From: JAPHTQ01 sp050302275
GTDB taxonomy: Bacteria; Pseudomonadota; Gammaproteobacteria; Thiohalomonadales; Thiohalomonadaceae
Reading direction: 5' to 3'
Length of the DNA stretch: 64,000 bases
NCBI GenBank assembly: GCA_050302275.1
Contig: JBNLAT010000005.1
Location: 1-64,000, forward strand
Both the position numbers and the translations under genes were made by a program. Below are positions 44,091-52,029 of this stretch, one piece after another. Positions within the stretch are counted from its first letter, which is position 1; each line of letters starts with the position of its first letter. The notes below the pieces were generated by a model that worked only from the letters and a program-made list of their open reading frames with translations, did not search any database and was not told the DNA's origin.

Positions 44091-44663
44091 CTAGATCTCC
44101 AGGCCGCCGAGACGTTCCGCTACCCTGCGCCGCTCCCAGCGTACGCCGAGGTAGATGCCCAGCGCGAATAACGCCACAACGCCGAGAAATTTGTACAGCC
44201 AGGCGTAGGACTTCATCCCACGTGCGTTGGCGCTGTAATACTCGCTGACCTGCTGATGCAGCTTGCCGTTCTCGTCCAGGAGTTCAGCTACGCGTTTATC
44301 CGCTTCATCGATGGCCTGGGTTTTCTCTTCGACCTGCTGTCGCAGAGTTTTCAATTCACCCTGCTGGGTATCGTAAACCTTCTGCAGTTTTTCCAGCTTG
44401 AGGCGGGCCGGCATTTCGTCGCTGACGTAGGACTTGCTGACCCAGCCCTCAACACCGCTTTCTGCACGCACCTTGTAATAGCCCTCTTGCTCATCGAGCA
44501 CTTCCAGGGCTTCGCCGGTTGTTACCACCGCAATAGGAACATCGGTAGAGTTGGGATTGGCGCGAATCCCCAGACGAAGATAGTCATGTACATAGATAGT
44601 CTCGGCCATCGCGCCCGTAGAGAGGGTCATCAGCAGAAACAGGCAAATTCCCGATCCTTTCAA
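44091..44663 (-). CDS. SH3-domain membrane protein (TIGR04211/YgiM-like)
   Basis: About 190 residues from TTG 44663 with GGAG six bases upstream; this gives a clean signal peptide (GICLFLLMTLSTGAMA). The ATG at 44705 adds 14 hydrophilic residues without a ribosome site. After the signal: a bacterial SH3 domain (to about 80) with GYYKVRAESGVEGWVSKSYV, a coiled coil (about 85-135), and a C-terminal membrane helix SYAWLYKFLGVVALFALGIYLGV followed by Arg-rich anchor. This is the YgiM plan, thought to act in envelope stress; the true role is unknown. Confidence 0.88.
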   Translation of the reverse strand: MKGSGICLFLLMTLSTGAMAETIYVHDYLRLGIRANPNSTDVPIAVVTTGEALEVLDEQEGYYKVRAESGVEGWVSKSYVSDEMPARLKLEKLQKVYDTQQGELKTLRQQVEEKTQAIDEADKRVAELLDENGKLHQQVSEYYSANARGMKSYAWLYKFLGVVALFALGIYLGVRWERRRVAERLGGLEI

Positions 44664-44829
44664 TGTCGTCTCCGTTTTGTTCCGAATATTCACGAATCCT
44701 ACCACTTTAAAGGGCTTTCAGCATGTCTGCGCGCCCCATCCAGCACGATGCCCCCGACTGAGGTCAAGTCGTGCCATTTGATACTGCCAAGACGATAGTC
44801 CATAAACAACCATTCTTCATCCATGCGCC

Positions 44830-45747
44830 TCACGACGAAACCAGTGAAAACCATAATGGCAGAGTAAAAATACTGAAAGCGGTACTCACCGTTACCGTCA
44901 TTGCGTAGAGCGAGCTGTCGAGTCGATAGCGATCACAGAGGACGATACCCAAAACCATACTCGGCATTGCAGCTTCCAGCACCACCGCCGTACGCACCGC
45001 GCCCTGCAACCCAATCCCGGAACCCGCACCCCAAATAATTAATGGCGTGAGTACTAACTGAATCAACACCACCGGAAGAACCAGCGAGAGTCGCTCGGCC
45101 CAAGCGCCATCCCAGCGCAAACCCAGTCCAAGGGAGAACAGCATCAGCGGTACAACCCCGGCAGCCAGCATGCTCATCACCTGGGCCGGAACTGAAGGTA
45201 ATGGAACCTCGAGCAAATTAAGCGTCACCCCCAGGATCGCCGCCCACAGCGGCGGCACGCGCATCAGATTACGCAGGGGGTGTACACCGTCGCCACTACC
45301 GCCATAGTGCTGTGCCAGCATAATGCCCACGCTCAATAACAACGGTGTACAGGCAAAGAGATCATATTGAATCGCAATCGCACGCGCCCACGGCCCGAGA
45401 GAAGCTTCCAGTACCGGCAATCCCATATAGGTCGCATTGGGAAACGCCGCAGCGAGCAACAGCGCACCCAGCGCAGCAGGCGCCGGACGCTTTATTCTGA
45501 ACCAGAGCCAGGCCGCCCCCATACCGACGCCGATACCCAGTGCCGCTAAAACGGCTACCTTCACCGCATCCAGGGTCAATTCGGCACGCCACAGTACCAG
45601 CAAGACCAGCGCGGGCAACAACAATACATAGACCAGGGTGGTCAGGCTGTGACGCAGGGTATCCGCAGCAAGGCCCTGAGGCGTAAAGATACGCCACAAC
45701 ACCCCCAGCAGGATTAAAATCGCCGCCTGCGCGATCACCTCATACAT
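44830..45747 (-). CDS. AEC (auxin efflux carrier) family transporter
   Basis: 305 residues with ten hydrophobic segments in two groups of five, and the mid-protein interruption HYGGSGDGVHPLRNLMR near 150. PNATYMGLPVLEAS near 102-115 is the conserved first-half motif of AEC/PIN-like carriers, mirrored by LEAAMPSMVLGIVLCDRY near 260. Family members export organic acids or amphipathic metabolites; substrate unknown. Follows yjbQ-like gene by 12 bases on the same strand, so likely co-transcribed. Confidence 0.88.
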   Translation of the reverse strand: MYEVIAQAAILILLGVLWRIFTPQGLAADTLRHSLTTLVYVLLLPALVLLVLWRAELTLDAVKVAVLAALGIGVGMGAAWLWFRIKRPAPAALGALLLAAAFPNATYMGLPVLEASLGPWARAIAIQYDLFACTPLLLSVGIMLAQHYGGSGDGVHPLRNLMRVPPLWAAILGVTLNLLEVPLPSVPAQVMSMLAAGVVPLMLFSLGLGLRWDGAWAERLSLVLPVVLIQLVLTPLIIWGAGSGIGLQGAVRTAVVLEAAMPSMVLGIVLCDRYRLDSSLYAMTVTVSTAFSIFTLPLWFSLVSS

Positions 45748-45759
45748 AACGTCACTCCG

Positions 45760-46188
45760 TTAGCCGCCAATGTGTACCACCAGGCGTCGCTGCTGCGGTA
45801 GCGTGCGGTGTTCCCACAGGTAAATCCCCTGCCAGGTACCCAGGGCCAGTCGACCGGCAACGATGGGAATCCCCATTGAAGTCGCCGTCAGGGCATTCTT
45901 GATATGCGAAGGCATATCGTCCGGCCCCTCCTGGGTATGGGTAAAGTGCGGATCGTTTTCATCCACCAGGCGATCCAGCCAGCCTGCCAGATCACGTCGC
46001 GCAGAAGGATCAGCATTTTCCTGAATACAGAGGCTGGCCGAAGTGTGCTGGACAAATACGGTACACAGCCCCTCGTCGACACTTGCTTTGGCGACCAGTG
46101 CCGCCACCTCCGCTGTCACCTCATACAACCCTTTACCACGGGTTGCGATTCTCAGCTCGCCAATCACGTACCCTCCAGCTGCATTCAA
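45760..46188 (-). CDS. YjbQ/UPF0047 family protein (secondary thiamine-phosphate synthase type)
   Basis: 142 residues. The family core HTSASLCIQENADPSARRDL near 48-67 and the ending GTWQGIYLWEHR near 121-132 are intact, with the conserved His/Glu/Asp metal-site residues (FTHTQEG, HIKNALTATSMGIP). In E. coli YjbQ has been reported to have a side activity replacing thiamine phosphate synthase; the physiological role is unsettled. Cytosolic. Same unit as the AEC transporter. Confidence 0.92.
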   Translation of the reverse strand: MNAAGGYVIGELRIATRGKGLYEVTAEVAALVAKASVDEGLCTVFVQHTSASLCIQENADPSARRDLAGWLDRLVDENDPHFTHTQEGPDDMPSHIKNALTATSMGIPIVAGRLALGTWQGIYLWEHRTLPQQRRLVVHIGG

Positions 46189-46453
46189 AAATTATCCTCT
46201 GGCATACATGCTAACACCACCTGCACAGTGTCCACAGCAGACGTCAATGAAATAAAACCATCTGGAATAACGCTGTTTTTAGCCACTTCGATACCTCTCT
46301 TTATGGCCTTAACCACAAGAATGCCAACTTTCTGCGAAGAAAAGCGCACATTTCACTATTGGTCACTTGTTTTTTTTTCTAACGCGATGGAAAATCGGCG
46401 CGGTTAGCTGATTTTTACCGATGCTTTAACGTCCACTTCGAGGAGAGAACCAG

Positions 46454-46867
46454 ATGGTTGCGAAGAAAAAAGCTACTGCCAAGAAAAAGCCTGCTGCCAA
46501 AAAGGCAGTTGCCAAGAAAGCAGCACCGAAAGCCGCTGCTAAAAAGATCACTGCGATTAAGGAACCGATGAGCAAGTCTGCCCTGTTCGCGGCCATTGCC
46601 GAAAACACCCAGGTTGCCCGTAAAGATGTTGCTGCGGTATTCGCCGAGCTGGAAAACCTCATCGACGGCCACATCCGCAAGCGTGGCGCTGGCACCTTCA
46701 ACCTGCCTGGCCTGCTGAAGATCACCACCGTGAAGAAGCCGGCCCGCAAAGCCCGCAAGGGTATCAACCCGTTCACTGGTGAAGAGACCATGTTCAAGGC
46801 CAAGCCTGCCAGCACCGTGGTTAAGGTTCGCCCGCTGAAGAAACTGAAAGACTTCGTTAACAACTAA
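46454..46867 (+). CDS. HU family DNA-binding protein with histone H1-like N-terminal tail
   Basis: 137 residues. Residues 1-36 are almost entirely Lys and Ala with Pro (repeats of AKKA/PAAKK), like the C-terminal tail of histone H1 or AlgP. From about 38 an HU/IHF body follows: MSKSALFAAIAENTQVARKD, GRGAGTFNLP-like GAGTFNLPGLLKI, and the DNA-arm region INPFTGEETMFKAKPAST with VKVRPLKKLKDFV at the end. AGGAGAG precedes ATG 46454. So it is an HU with an extra disordered DNA-coating tail. A strong UUCG-loop terminator follows, so it is monocistronic. Confidence 0.9.
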   Translation: MVAKKKATAKKKPAAKKAVAKKAAPKAAAKKITAIKEPMSKSALFAAIAENTQVARKDVAAVFAELENLIDGHIRKRGAGTFNLPGLLKITTVKKPARKARKGINPFTGEETMFKAKPASTVVKVRPLKKLKDFVNN

Positions 46868-46890
46868 GTTTGTCGACGATCTCGTTCCAG

Positions 46891-46922
46891 CAAGGGGGCT
46901 TCGGCCCCCTTGTTCGTTTTGA
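46891..46922 (+). terminator. Terminator of the HU gene
   Basis: Nine-bp stem CAAGGGGGC-TTCG-GCCCCCTTG with the stable TTCG loop, followed by TTCGTTTT. Confidence 0.93.
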
Positions 46923-47092
46923 CACCGGCTCCTTCCATAGAATCACTTTATAACCAACTGCTCACATTGACCGTTCTAATGGGACGGAAAAAATATTCAA
47001 AGGCAAAGGCATTGCAAATCACTAGGGTATGCATTATTTCTTTATCTAAGCGCCGCTGATCCGGCGCGCTATAAACGATGGAGGAACAACGA

Positions 47093-47680
47093 ATGCCCTA
47101 TTCAGCACTACCGCATCATACCCTCTTGCCGGGCTCCAGTTACGCGCAACCGCCGCAACGCCTGCCAGAGAAGGTCACCGCAGACAGTCCCGCCATCGAC
47201 GTCATGACCGACTTCACCAAGGTCACCGCCATCACCATGACACCGTTTGCTTCCCTCGACGAGGCAGAACAACGCATGATTGCCAGTGGTGTACGTTTAC
47301 TACTGGTCACCGATCAGGCCAATAGCATTCTTGGCGTTATTACCGCCAATGACCTGTTGGGCGACCGGCCAGTAAAATATCTGCAGGAAGTTGGCGGCAA
47401 GCGTGCGGATATCGAGCTGCGCGACATCATGACCTCATCCGATCAGATGCAGGTGCTCTATATGGTAGATGTGGAGAACGCCAAAGTCGGTGACATTATC
47501 GAAACCCTGAAAAAGGTAGGACGGCAACACGCCATGGTGGTCGACCTGGACGAAGAGAAGAATCAGGTTGTCCGTGGGCTCTTCTCCACTACACAGATTG
47601 GCCGCCAGTTGGGGGTCACCATCGAACCGACAGGGATCGCGAAAAGCTTCGCCGAGCTTGAGGCGGCATTGACCGCCTGA
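47093..47680 (+). CDS. CBS-domain protein
   Basis: About 195 residues from ATG 47093, with GGAGG eight bases upstream; the ATG at 47078 is the one that belongs to the ribosome site and is not used. Two CBS-like modules: VTAITMTPFASLDEAEQRMIASGVRLLLVTD (about 43-73) with LGVITANDLLGD, and DIMTSSDQMQVLYMVDVENAKVGDII with HAMVVDLDEEKN near 160. Stand-alone CBS pairs bind adenosyl ligands; target unknown. A GC-rich hairpin (about 47050-47072, AGCGCCG and CGGCGCGCT) lies in its leader. Confidence 0.85.
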   Translation: MPYSALPHHTLLPGSSYAQPPQRLPEKVTADSPAIDVMTDFTKVTAITMTPFASLDEAEQRMIASGVRLLLVTDQANSILGVITANDLLGDRPVKYLQEVGGKRADIELRDIMTSSDQMQVLYMVDVENAKVGDIIETLKKVGRQHAMVVDLDEEKNQVVRGLFSTTQIGRQLGVTIEPTGIAKSFAELEAALTA

Positions 47681-47703
47681 AAGGCGCCGCCCTCCGCGGC
47701 GTA

Positions 47704-47737
47704 AAAAAACCGGCAGCCGTGAGGCTGCCGGTTTTTT
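47704..47737. terminator. Bidirectional terminator between CBS and YfaZ-like genes
   Basis: 15-bp stem AAAAAACCGGCAGCC - GTGA - GGCTGCCGGTTTTTT; T-runs on both strands. Confidence 0.93.
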
Positions 47738-47761
47738 CATGTCACAACGAACAGAAAGGGA

Positions 47762-48337
47762 TTAGAACAGCAGCTTCATACCGATGCTCAGGCCCTTATC
47801 CAGTTCCACCCCGGTGGCAGTTGCGCCATTTACATCCACATCCACCTCGATATTACGGTAGTTGGCGTAGACGAAGGCCTGCGGCAGAACCTGATAGTCC
47901 ACTCGCACATTAGTTTCATAGTACTTCTTGCAGTCCATGAACGAGGTGATTTCGGGCGAATAGTAGAAAGAACCACCGATGCCGAGACGATGAACCGGTG
48001 AGAAGCGGATATCACCGCCAAAGGCGATGGCACTCAGATCGACATTGTTTTTCGAGGTGTAGAAGGTCTTACCACCCAGACTGATGTTAAAGGTACCCGA
48101 CTTGCTCCAGTTCTCGCCGGTAACCAGCAAACCCACATAGTAGAGTGTGTCGTTGAGCTGATCGGTATCCTCATTGGTCAGCACACCGAGCTCGGTGCTC
48201 AGACCGCTCTTGCCGGAAACATTCATGGAGTAGCTGCCGCGAAAAGCCTTGTCGCGCAGATCGATATCAAGATTGTCGGCTACCGCGGAGGTGGACAGGG
48301 CCGCAAGCAGCGTTAACCCAATGGCGTGTTTCTTCAT
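47762..48337 (-). CDS. YfaZ-family outer-membrane protein
   Basis: 191 residues. Signal peptide (cleavage at STSAVA-DN near 20), a short N-terminal DLRDKAFRGSYSMN segment typical of YfaZ, alternating strands such as GLLVTGENWSKSG and FGGDIRFSPVHRLGIGGSFYYSPEI, and a C-terminal LSIGMKLLF ending in Phe. A barrel of unknown function with a single Cys near 138. Monocistronic, sharing its terminator with the CBS gene. Confidence 0.78.
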   Translation of the reverse strand: MKKHAIGLTLLAALSTSAVADNLDIDLRDKAFRGSYSMNVSGKSGLSTELGVLTNEDTDQLNDTLYYVGLLVTGENWSKSGTFNISLGGKTFYTSKNNVDLSAIAFGGDIRFSPVHRLGIGGSFYYSPEITSFMDCKKYYETNVRVDYQVLPQAFVYANYRNIEVDVDVNGATATGVELDKGLSIGMKLLF

Positions 48338-48548
48338 ACTTCATCCTCTTATCTGTGGTTCATGGGACGATGGTCCAATGCAAGGTCCGTGCATAATAAC
48401 GGTAAACCGCGCTGACTGCATCCGCCCGGTTTCTGACTCTATATATACGACCATTCTGACGCGATTGTGAAACACTGGTTCACAAAAGCACCTTCTTCCG
48501 GGCTTGTCCTGCGACAAAGACGCCTATATAAATTGCCACACAGCTTAA

Positions 48549-48558
48549 CCCCCCCCCC
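48549..48558. repeat. Run of ten C in the leader of the haem-protein gene
   Basis: Homopolymer of ten cytosines 30-39 bases before the start of the DUF3365 gene. A tract of this length can change by slippage. Confidence 0.85.
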
Positions 48559-48587
48559 TTTAACGACCAACCCCGGAGTAAGTACCG

Positions 48588-49166
48588 ATGAGAAAATTGC
48601 TAACCCTGACCCTGCTCTGTGCCATATCGGCCACGGCAACCGCCGCAGACAAGACAGAAATACAAAAACGCACCGCGGAGAGCAAGGCGGTCGTAAAACA
48701 GTTCTTCGGCCAGCTCAAGGGCGAACTGGGTAAGGCGATGAAATCCGGTGGCCCGATCAAGGCGATCGAGGTCTGCAACACCGTCGCTCCCGCTATCGCC
48801 AAAAAGGAGTCAGACAAACACGGCTGGAAGGTTGGCCGCACCAGCCTCAAAACCCGTAATCCGAACAACGCCCCGGACGACTGGGAACGCAAGGTGCTGC
48901 AGACATTCGAACAGCGTGTCGCTGCTGGCAAGAAAGTTGGTGCCTATGCCGAAGTCGTCGAACAGGATGGCAAAAAGGCTTTCCGTTTTATGAAGGCCAT
49001 TGTCATGCCGCCGATGGACAAGGCACCCTGTCTCAAGTGCCATGGCGAGAATATCGATCCCAAGATCGCCGCCAAGCTGGACGTACTCTATCCACAGGAT
49101 ATGGCCCGTGGCTATAAACCCGGTATGGTTCGTGGTGCCTTCACCATCACTCAGCCGATGCAATAA
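48588..49166 (+). CDS. DUF3365 (Tll0287-like) periplasmic haem protein
   Basis: 192 residues. Signal peptide with ATATAA-D cleavage near 20. An alpha/beta Tll0287-like sensor-type domain follows, and a single c-type haem site APCLKCHG near 146-153, next to FRMKAIVMPPM-type strand. The domain is often fused to two-component sensors; here it stands alone, so it may be a periplasmic redox or gas-binding cytochrome. GGAGTAAG ribosome site precedes ATG 48588. Ends with a terminator at 49186-49209. Confidence 0.85.
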   Translation: MRKLLTLTLLCAISATATAADKTEIQKRTAESKAVVKQFFGQLKGELGKAMKSGGPIKAIEVCNTVAPAIAKKESDKHGWKVGRTSLKTRNPNNAPDDWERKVLQTFEQRVAAGKKVGAYAEVVEQDGKKAFRFMKAIVMPPMDKAPCLKCHGENIDPKIAAKLDVLYPQDMARGYKPGMVRGAFTITQPMQ

Positions 49167-49185
49167 GCGCTATCGTGCTGAAAAT

Positions 49186-49209
49186 AAAAGGGGCCTGACG
49201 GCCCCTTTT
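49186..49209 (+). terminator. Terminator of the haem-protein gene
   Basis: AAAAGGGGCC-TGAC-GGCCCCTTTT hairpin followed by more T. Confidence 0.9.
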
Positions 49210-49289
49210 TTACAGCCACACCCGCCCTTTTCGCCATCGCCTTCATCGGTTAGAGTGCCGGGATAAAAAAATAGAAAAGGACTCCCCCG

Positions 49290-50075
49290 ATGAAACACCA
49301 CACCCTGTTTAAGCTGTTCTTTTTGTGCCTGCTGGCCACCAGCCACACAGTGAGCGCCTCCGATTTAGCGCGGGAACAGCGTATCCATGAACAGATCGTC
49401 GATGCGATCTTCGACGGTGAGCCGATCACCCTCGAAACCGCCGACCACAACTTTCTCGCGATTCACATGCAGAGCGAGGCTGAGGAAAAACGGGGCGCAG
49501 CGATCATCCTCCACGGACGTGGCCTGCACCCGAATCAAAGCAACGTGGTGCATCCCCTTCGAATCGGTCTCACCGAACGGGGCTGGGACACCCTGGCGTT
49601 GCAGATGCCTGTGCTGGACAAGGAAGCCAAGTATTACGACTACGTAGCGATTTTCCCCGAGGCTTATCCACGACTCGAAGCGGCCATCCAGTATCTACGG
49701 GAACAGGGCATAGAGCGGATCGTGCTCATCGCCCACAGCTGTGGGGCACATATGGCGATGAACTGGATCGACAAGGTGGGCGATAGTGCTATTGATGCCT
49801 ACGTCGGTATCGGTATGGGTGCCACCGACTACAAACAACCGATGCGCAACCCCTTTCCCCTGGCGCAAATGAAGGTGCCGCTACTCGATGTCTACGCCAG
49901 CCAGGACTACCCGGCAGTGCTGCGTATGGCCCCTGAGCGCAAGGCGATGCTCGACAAAGCGGGCAACAAGCAATCGGCCCAGCGTGTCGTCAAAGGGGCC
50001 GATCACTACTACGGCGGGCACAACGAGGTGTTGGTGGAGACCGTCGGTAAGTGGCTCGACGGTCTCCGTTTCTGA
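49290..50075 (+). CDS. Secreted alpha/beta hydrolase (DUF3530-like)
   Basis: 261 residues. Signal peptide (cleavage HTVSA-SD near 22). Alpha/beta-hydrolase strand HGRGLHPNQSNVV near 77-89 forms the oxyanion region, the nucleophile elbow reads AHSCGAH (about 148-154, Ser in a H-S-x-G context), and HYYGGHNEV near 239-247 carries the likely catalytic His. The DUF3530 family is exported and uncharacterised; LDVYASQDYPAV (about 199-210) would hold the Asp. Substrate unknown. Convergent with the EamA gene, gap four bases. Confidence 0.82.
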   Translation: MKHHTLFKLFFLCLLATSHTVSASDLAREQRIHEQIVDAIFDGEPITLETADHNFLAIHMQSEAEEKRGAAIILHGRGLHPNQSNVVHPLRIGLTERGWDTLALQMPVLDKEAKYYDYVAIFPEAYPRLEAAIQYLREQGIERIVLIAHSCGAHMAMNWIDKVGDSAIDAYVGIGMGATDYKQPMRNPFPLAQMKVPLLDVYASQDYPAVLRMAPERKAMLDKAGNKQSAQRVVKGADHYYGGHNEVLVETVGKWLDGLRF

Positions 50076-50078
50076 GGC

Positions 50079-50966
50079 CTACGCGGCGACCCGCATCAGG
50101 CGCAGGATGCGTCCACCCAACTGGTAGATCACCAGCCCGGAGAGAATCGCAGCAGTGCCCAGCCAGACCTGCGGCTCGATGCGTTCGCCGTTCAGACCCT
50201 GGCCGATGAACAGCGCCAGCACCGGGGTGATCAGGGTAACCAGTCCCACCGCCGCCGCAGAGACCCGCTTCAATACATAGAAGTAAAGATTGAACCCAAC
50301 CACGGTACCTAGCACGGCCAGATAGACGATTGCCCACAGACTTCGTTCACTCAGTTGCTGGGGCATAGAACCGTCAAACAACAGCCACAGCAATAGATAG
50401 AGCGGTACCGCCACAGTCAGCGAACCACCGTTTACCGCCAGGGGATGCAATTGGGCACCAAGACGCTTGATCCACACCGCAGTAAGTGAGTGGATGGTTA
50501 CCGACATCAGTACGGCAATAACTCCCTGCGGTGCAATCGCCTCAACGTTATCGTGCGGCAAGAAGATCACCGCCAAACCGCCCAGCGAGAGCAGAATGCC
50601 AAATACCTTGCCGAAGGTAATATTGCGCTCTTCCAGCCAATAGAAAGCGAACACGCCGATGAGGATTGGCGACAGGCCATAGACAACCGATATCAGCCCG
50701 GAGGGAATGTACTGGGCGCCCCAGTAGACACCGAGCATGGAGCTAAACATCCCCATCCCTGCGATAAGATAGGAGCGTCGTGCCTCGGCATTCCATGGAA
50801 ACTCGACACGTCCCAGCCACAGCAGCATCAGGCAGACGATATAGCCGATGGTCATGCGCAAAGCGACCCCCAGCAAAAAACCGCCGTCTTCTCCACTCCA
50901 CTTAATCGCCAGAGGCGTTGTGGCCCAAATCAGGACTATGCCCAGATAGGCTGCCGGTACCGACAT
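50079..50966 (-). CDS. EamA/DMT-family transporter
   Basis: 295 residues with ten membrane helices in two EamA repeats; LIWATTPLAIKWSG (about 13-26) and AFYWLEERNITFGKVFGILLSLGGLAVIF in the first half, YFYVLKRVSAAAVGLVTLITPVLALFIG near 220-247 in the second. Likely an amino-acid or metabolite exporter; substrate unknown. Followed by a terminator-free tail into the hydrolase. The hairpin at 50998-51031 is upstream of it. Confidence 0.9.
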   Translation of the reverse strand: MSVPAAYLGIVLIWATTPLAIKWSGEDGGFLLGVALRMTIGYIVCLMLLWLGRVEFPWNAEARRSYLIAGMGMFSSMLGVYWGAQYIPSGLISVVYGLSPILIGVFAFYWLEERNITFGKVFGILLSLGGLAVIFLPHDNVEAIAPQGVIAVLMSVTIHSLTAVWIKRLGAQLHPLAVNGGSLTVAVPLYLLLWLLFDGSMPQQLSERSLWAIVYLAVLGTVVGFNLYFYVLKRVSAAAVGLVTLITPVLALFIGQGLNGERIEPQVWLGTAAILSGLVIYQLGGRILRLMRVAA

Positions 50967-50997
50967 CTCCCTTCTCCATCTACAAGGTGAAAAAACA

Positions 50998-51031
50998 AAA
51001 AGGCCGCAGACTTTATGGTCTGCGGCCTTTT
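50998..51031. terminator. Strong hairpin terminator upstream of the EamA gene
   Basis: 14-bp stem AAAAGGCCGCAGAC / GTCTGCGGCCTTTT. T-runs on both strands; on the minus strand it would end the small 51059-51160 frame or the thioredoxin transcript. Confidence 0.9.
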
Positions 51032-51058
51032 ATGGTGAATTCGTTTTCAGCTTAAAAA

Positions 51059-51160
51059 TCAGGCTTTTCGATGATTCTCCGGGGCACGCACACCGACGAC
51101 ATGTCGCCAGAACACGACACGCTTGAGCACAATCATCGGGGTGGGCATTGAATTCATCAT
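51059..51160 (-). CDS. Possible 33-residue basic small protein
   Basis: ATG at 51160, stop TGA at 51061-51059. Sequence begins MMNSMPTPMIVLKRVVFWRH and ends NHRKA, with many basic residues. It sits between the thioredoxin gene and a strong hairpin terminator 28 bases after its stop, as a real small gene would. Against: no good ribosome site and no family recognised. Confidence 0.3.
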   Translation of the reverse strand: MMNSMPTPMIVLKRVVFWRHVVGVRAPENHRKA

Positions 51161-51201
51161 GGCTCTATCATTCCGTCGACCACGGTTTTCTGTCAAGCGC
51201 T

Positions 51202-51531
51202 TTATTCGAATAAAAGTTGATAGGGACGTGCCAGCGCATCGCGCACCTGCCCCAAACTGAAATTACGCACCAGTCGTTGTCCCTCACGGCCATCGAAGCA
51301 GAGCACCAGCGTAGGGATGCTGAAGACGCTCTGCGCCGCCGCCAGTGCCTTTGCCTCGGCACAGTCGACCCGTGCCAGCTGCAGCCGCGGAAATTCCTGC
51401 TGTAACAGCTCAACGACTTTAGGGAACAGGGCATGACAAACATTACAGTCGGGTGCGGAGAACCAGACAGCGGTAGCCGGATACTGCTGCACAAACGCAT
51501 CAAACTGTTCCTGACTACCTATATCCTGCAT
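51202..51531 (-). CDS. Thioredoxin-family protein with atypical CNVC site
   Basis: 109 residues, no signal peptide, so cytosolic. Thioredoxin fold with AVWFSAPDCNVCHALFPKVVELL (site Cys29-Asn-Val-Cys32 in place of CGPC) and the cis-Pro segment FSIPTLVLCFDG near 70. ARVDCAEAKALAAAQ carries a further Cys. Probably a disulfide reductase or chaperone-like thioredoxin with altered redox potential. Upstream is a lone antitoxin-like gene on the other strand. Confidence 0.87.
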   Translation of the reverse strand: MQDIGSQEQFDAFVQQYPATAVWFSAPDCNVCHALFPKVVELLQQEFPRLQLARVDCAEAKALAAAQSVFSIPTLVLCFDGREGQRLVRNFSLGQVRDALARPYQLLFE

Positions 51532-51604
51532 CGTATTACCTTTAAATCAGGGATTTTCGGCCCCATACCCGAGGGGACGAGAAGCGAAAAACAAGGCCGT
51601 AACC

Positions 51605-51988
51605 GTGACTACCACACTTAGCGAGGCGGATCGTTCCCGCCTGGCGCAGCTCACCATGGATATCCTGGAGGACTGGCACCTCGACCCCGAGGAGCAACTC
51701 AGGTTGCTCGGATCACCGGACAAGCTCAAGCCGCGCCACCTCAGCCGTTATCGTAATGGCGAGCCCTTCCCCGAGGATGAGGACCTGCTGGAGCATGCCC
51801 GCCATGTCCTCGGTATCCAGGAAGCGCTGCATCTGGTGTTTGCCCTCAACTACAACATGCCGAGCTTCTGGCTGAAAAACCGTAACCGGGTATTAAAGGG
51901 AATACCGCTGGAGATCATGCTGGAAGAAGGCCTGAACGGCATGCACCGAGTCTGGCGGCACCTGGATTGCACTATCAACTGGGATTGA
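51605..51988 (+). CDS. Antitoxin Xre/MbcA/ParS-like protein (DUF2384), no toxin partner seen
   Basis: 127 residues, GTG start. N-terminal helical region with LRLLGSPDKLKPRHLSRYRNGEPFPEDED (about 34-62) and a C-terminal part with IPLEIMLEEGLNGMHRVWRHLDCTINWD (about 98-126). The PLEIM..G and final helix resemble the MbcA/ParS toxin-binding domain; the HTH is poorly preserved. A RES or ADP-ribosyl toxin normally sits adjacent; neither neighbour qualifies. It may be a solitary regulator. Family assignment is moderate. Confidence 0.55.
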   Translation: MTTTLSEADRSRLAQLTMDILEDWHLDPEEQLRLLGSPDKLKPRHLSRYRNGEPFPEDEDLLEHARHVLGIQEALHLVFALNYNMPSFWLKNRNRVLKGIPLEIMLEEGLNGMHRVWRHLDCTINWD

Positions 51989-52029
51989 TCGCGGTGCTGG
52001 AGGGACAGCAAAGGGATTCGGTTTAACCG

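Noticed and set aside
47078..47092. ATG 47078 as start of the CBS protein
   Set aside because: This ATG lies inside the GGAGG ribosome site of the better start at 47093.
48466..48484. TGTGAA-N7-TTCACA resembling a CRP/FNR site
   Set aside because: The spacing is wrong for CRP (TGTGA-N9-TCACA here instead of N6), and FNR sites read TTGAT-N4-ATCAA. Kept only as an inverted repeat.
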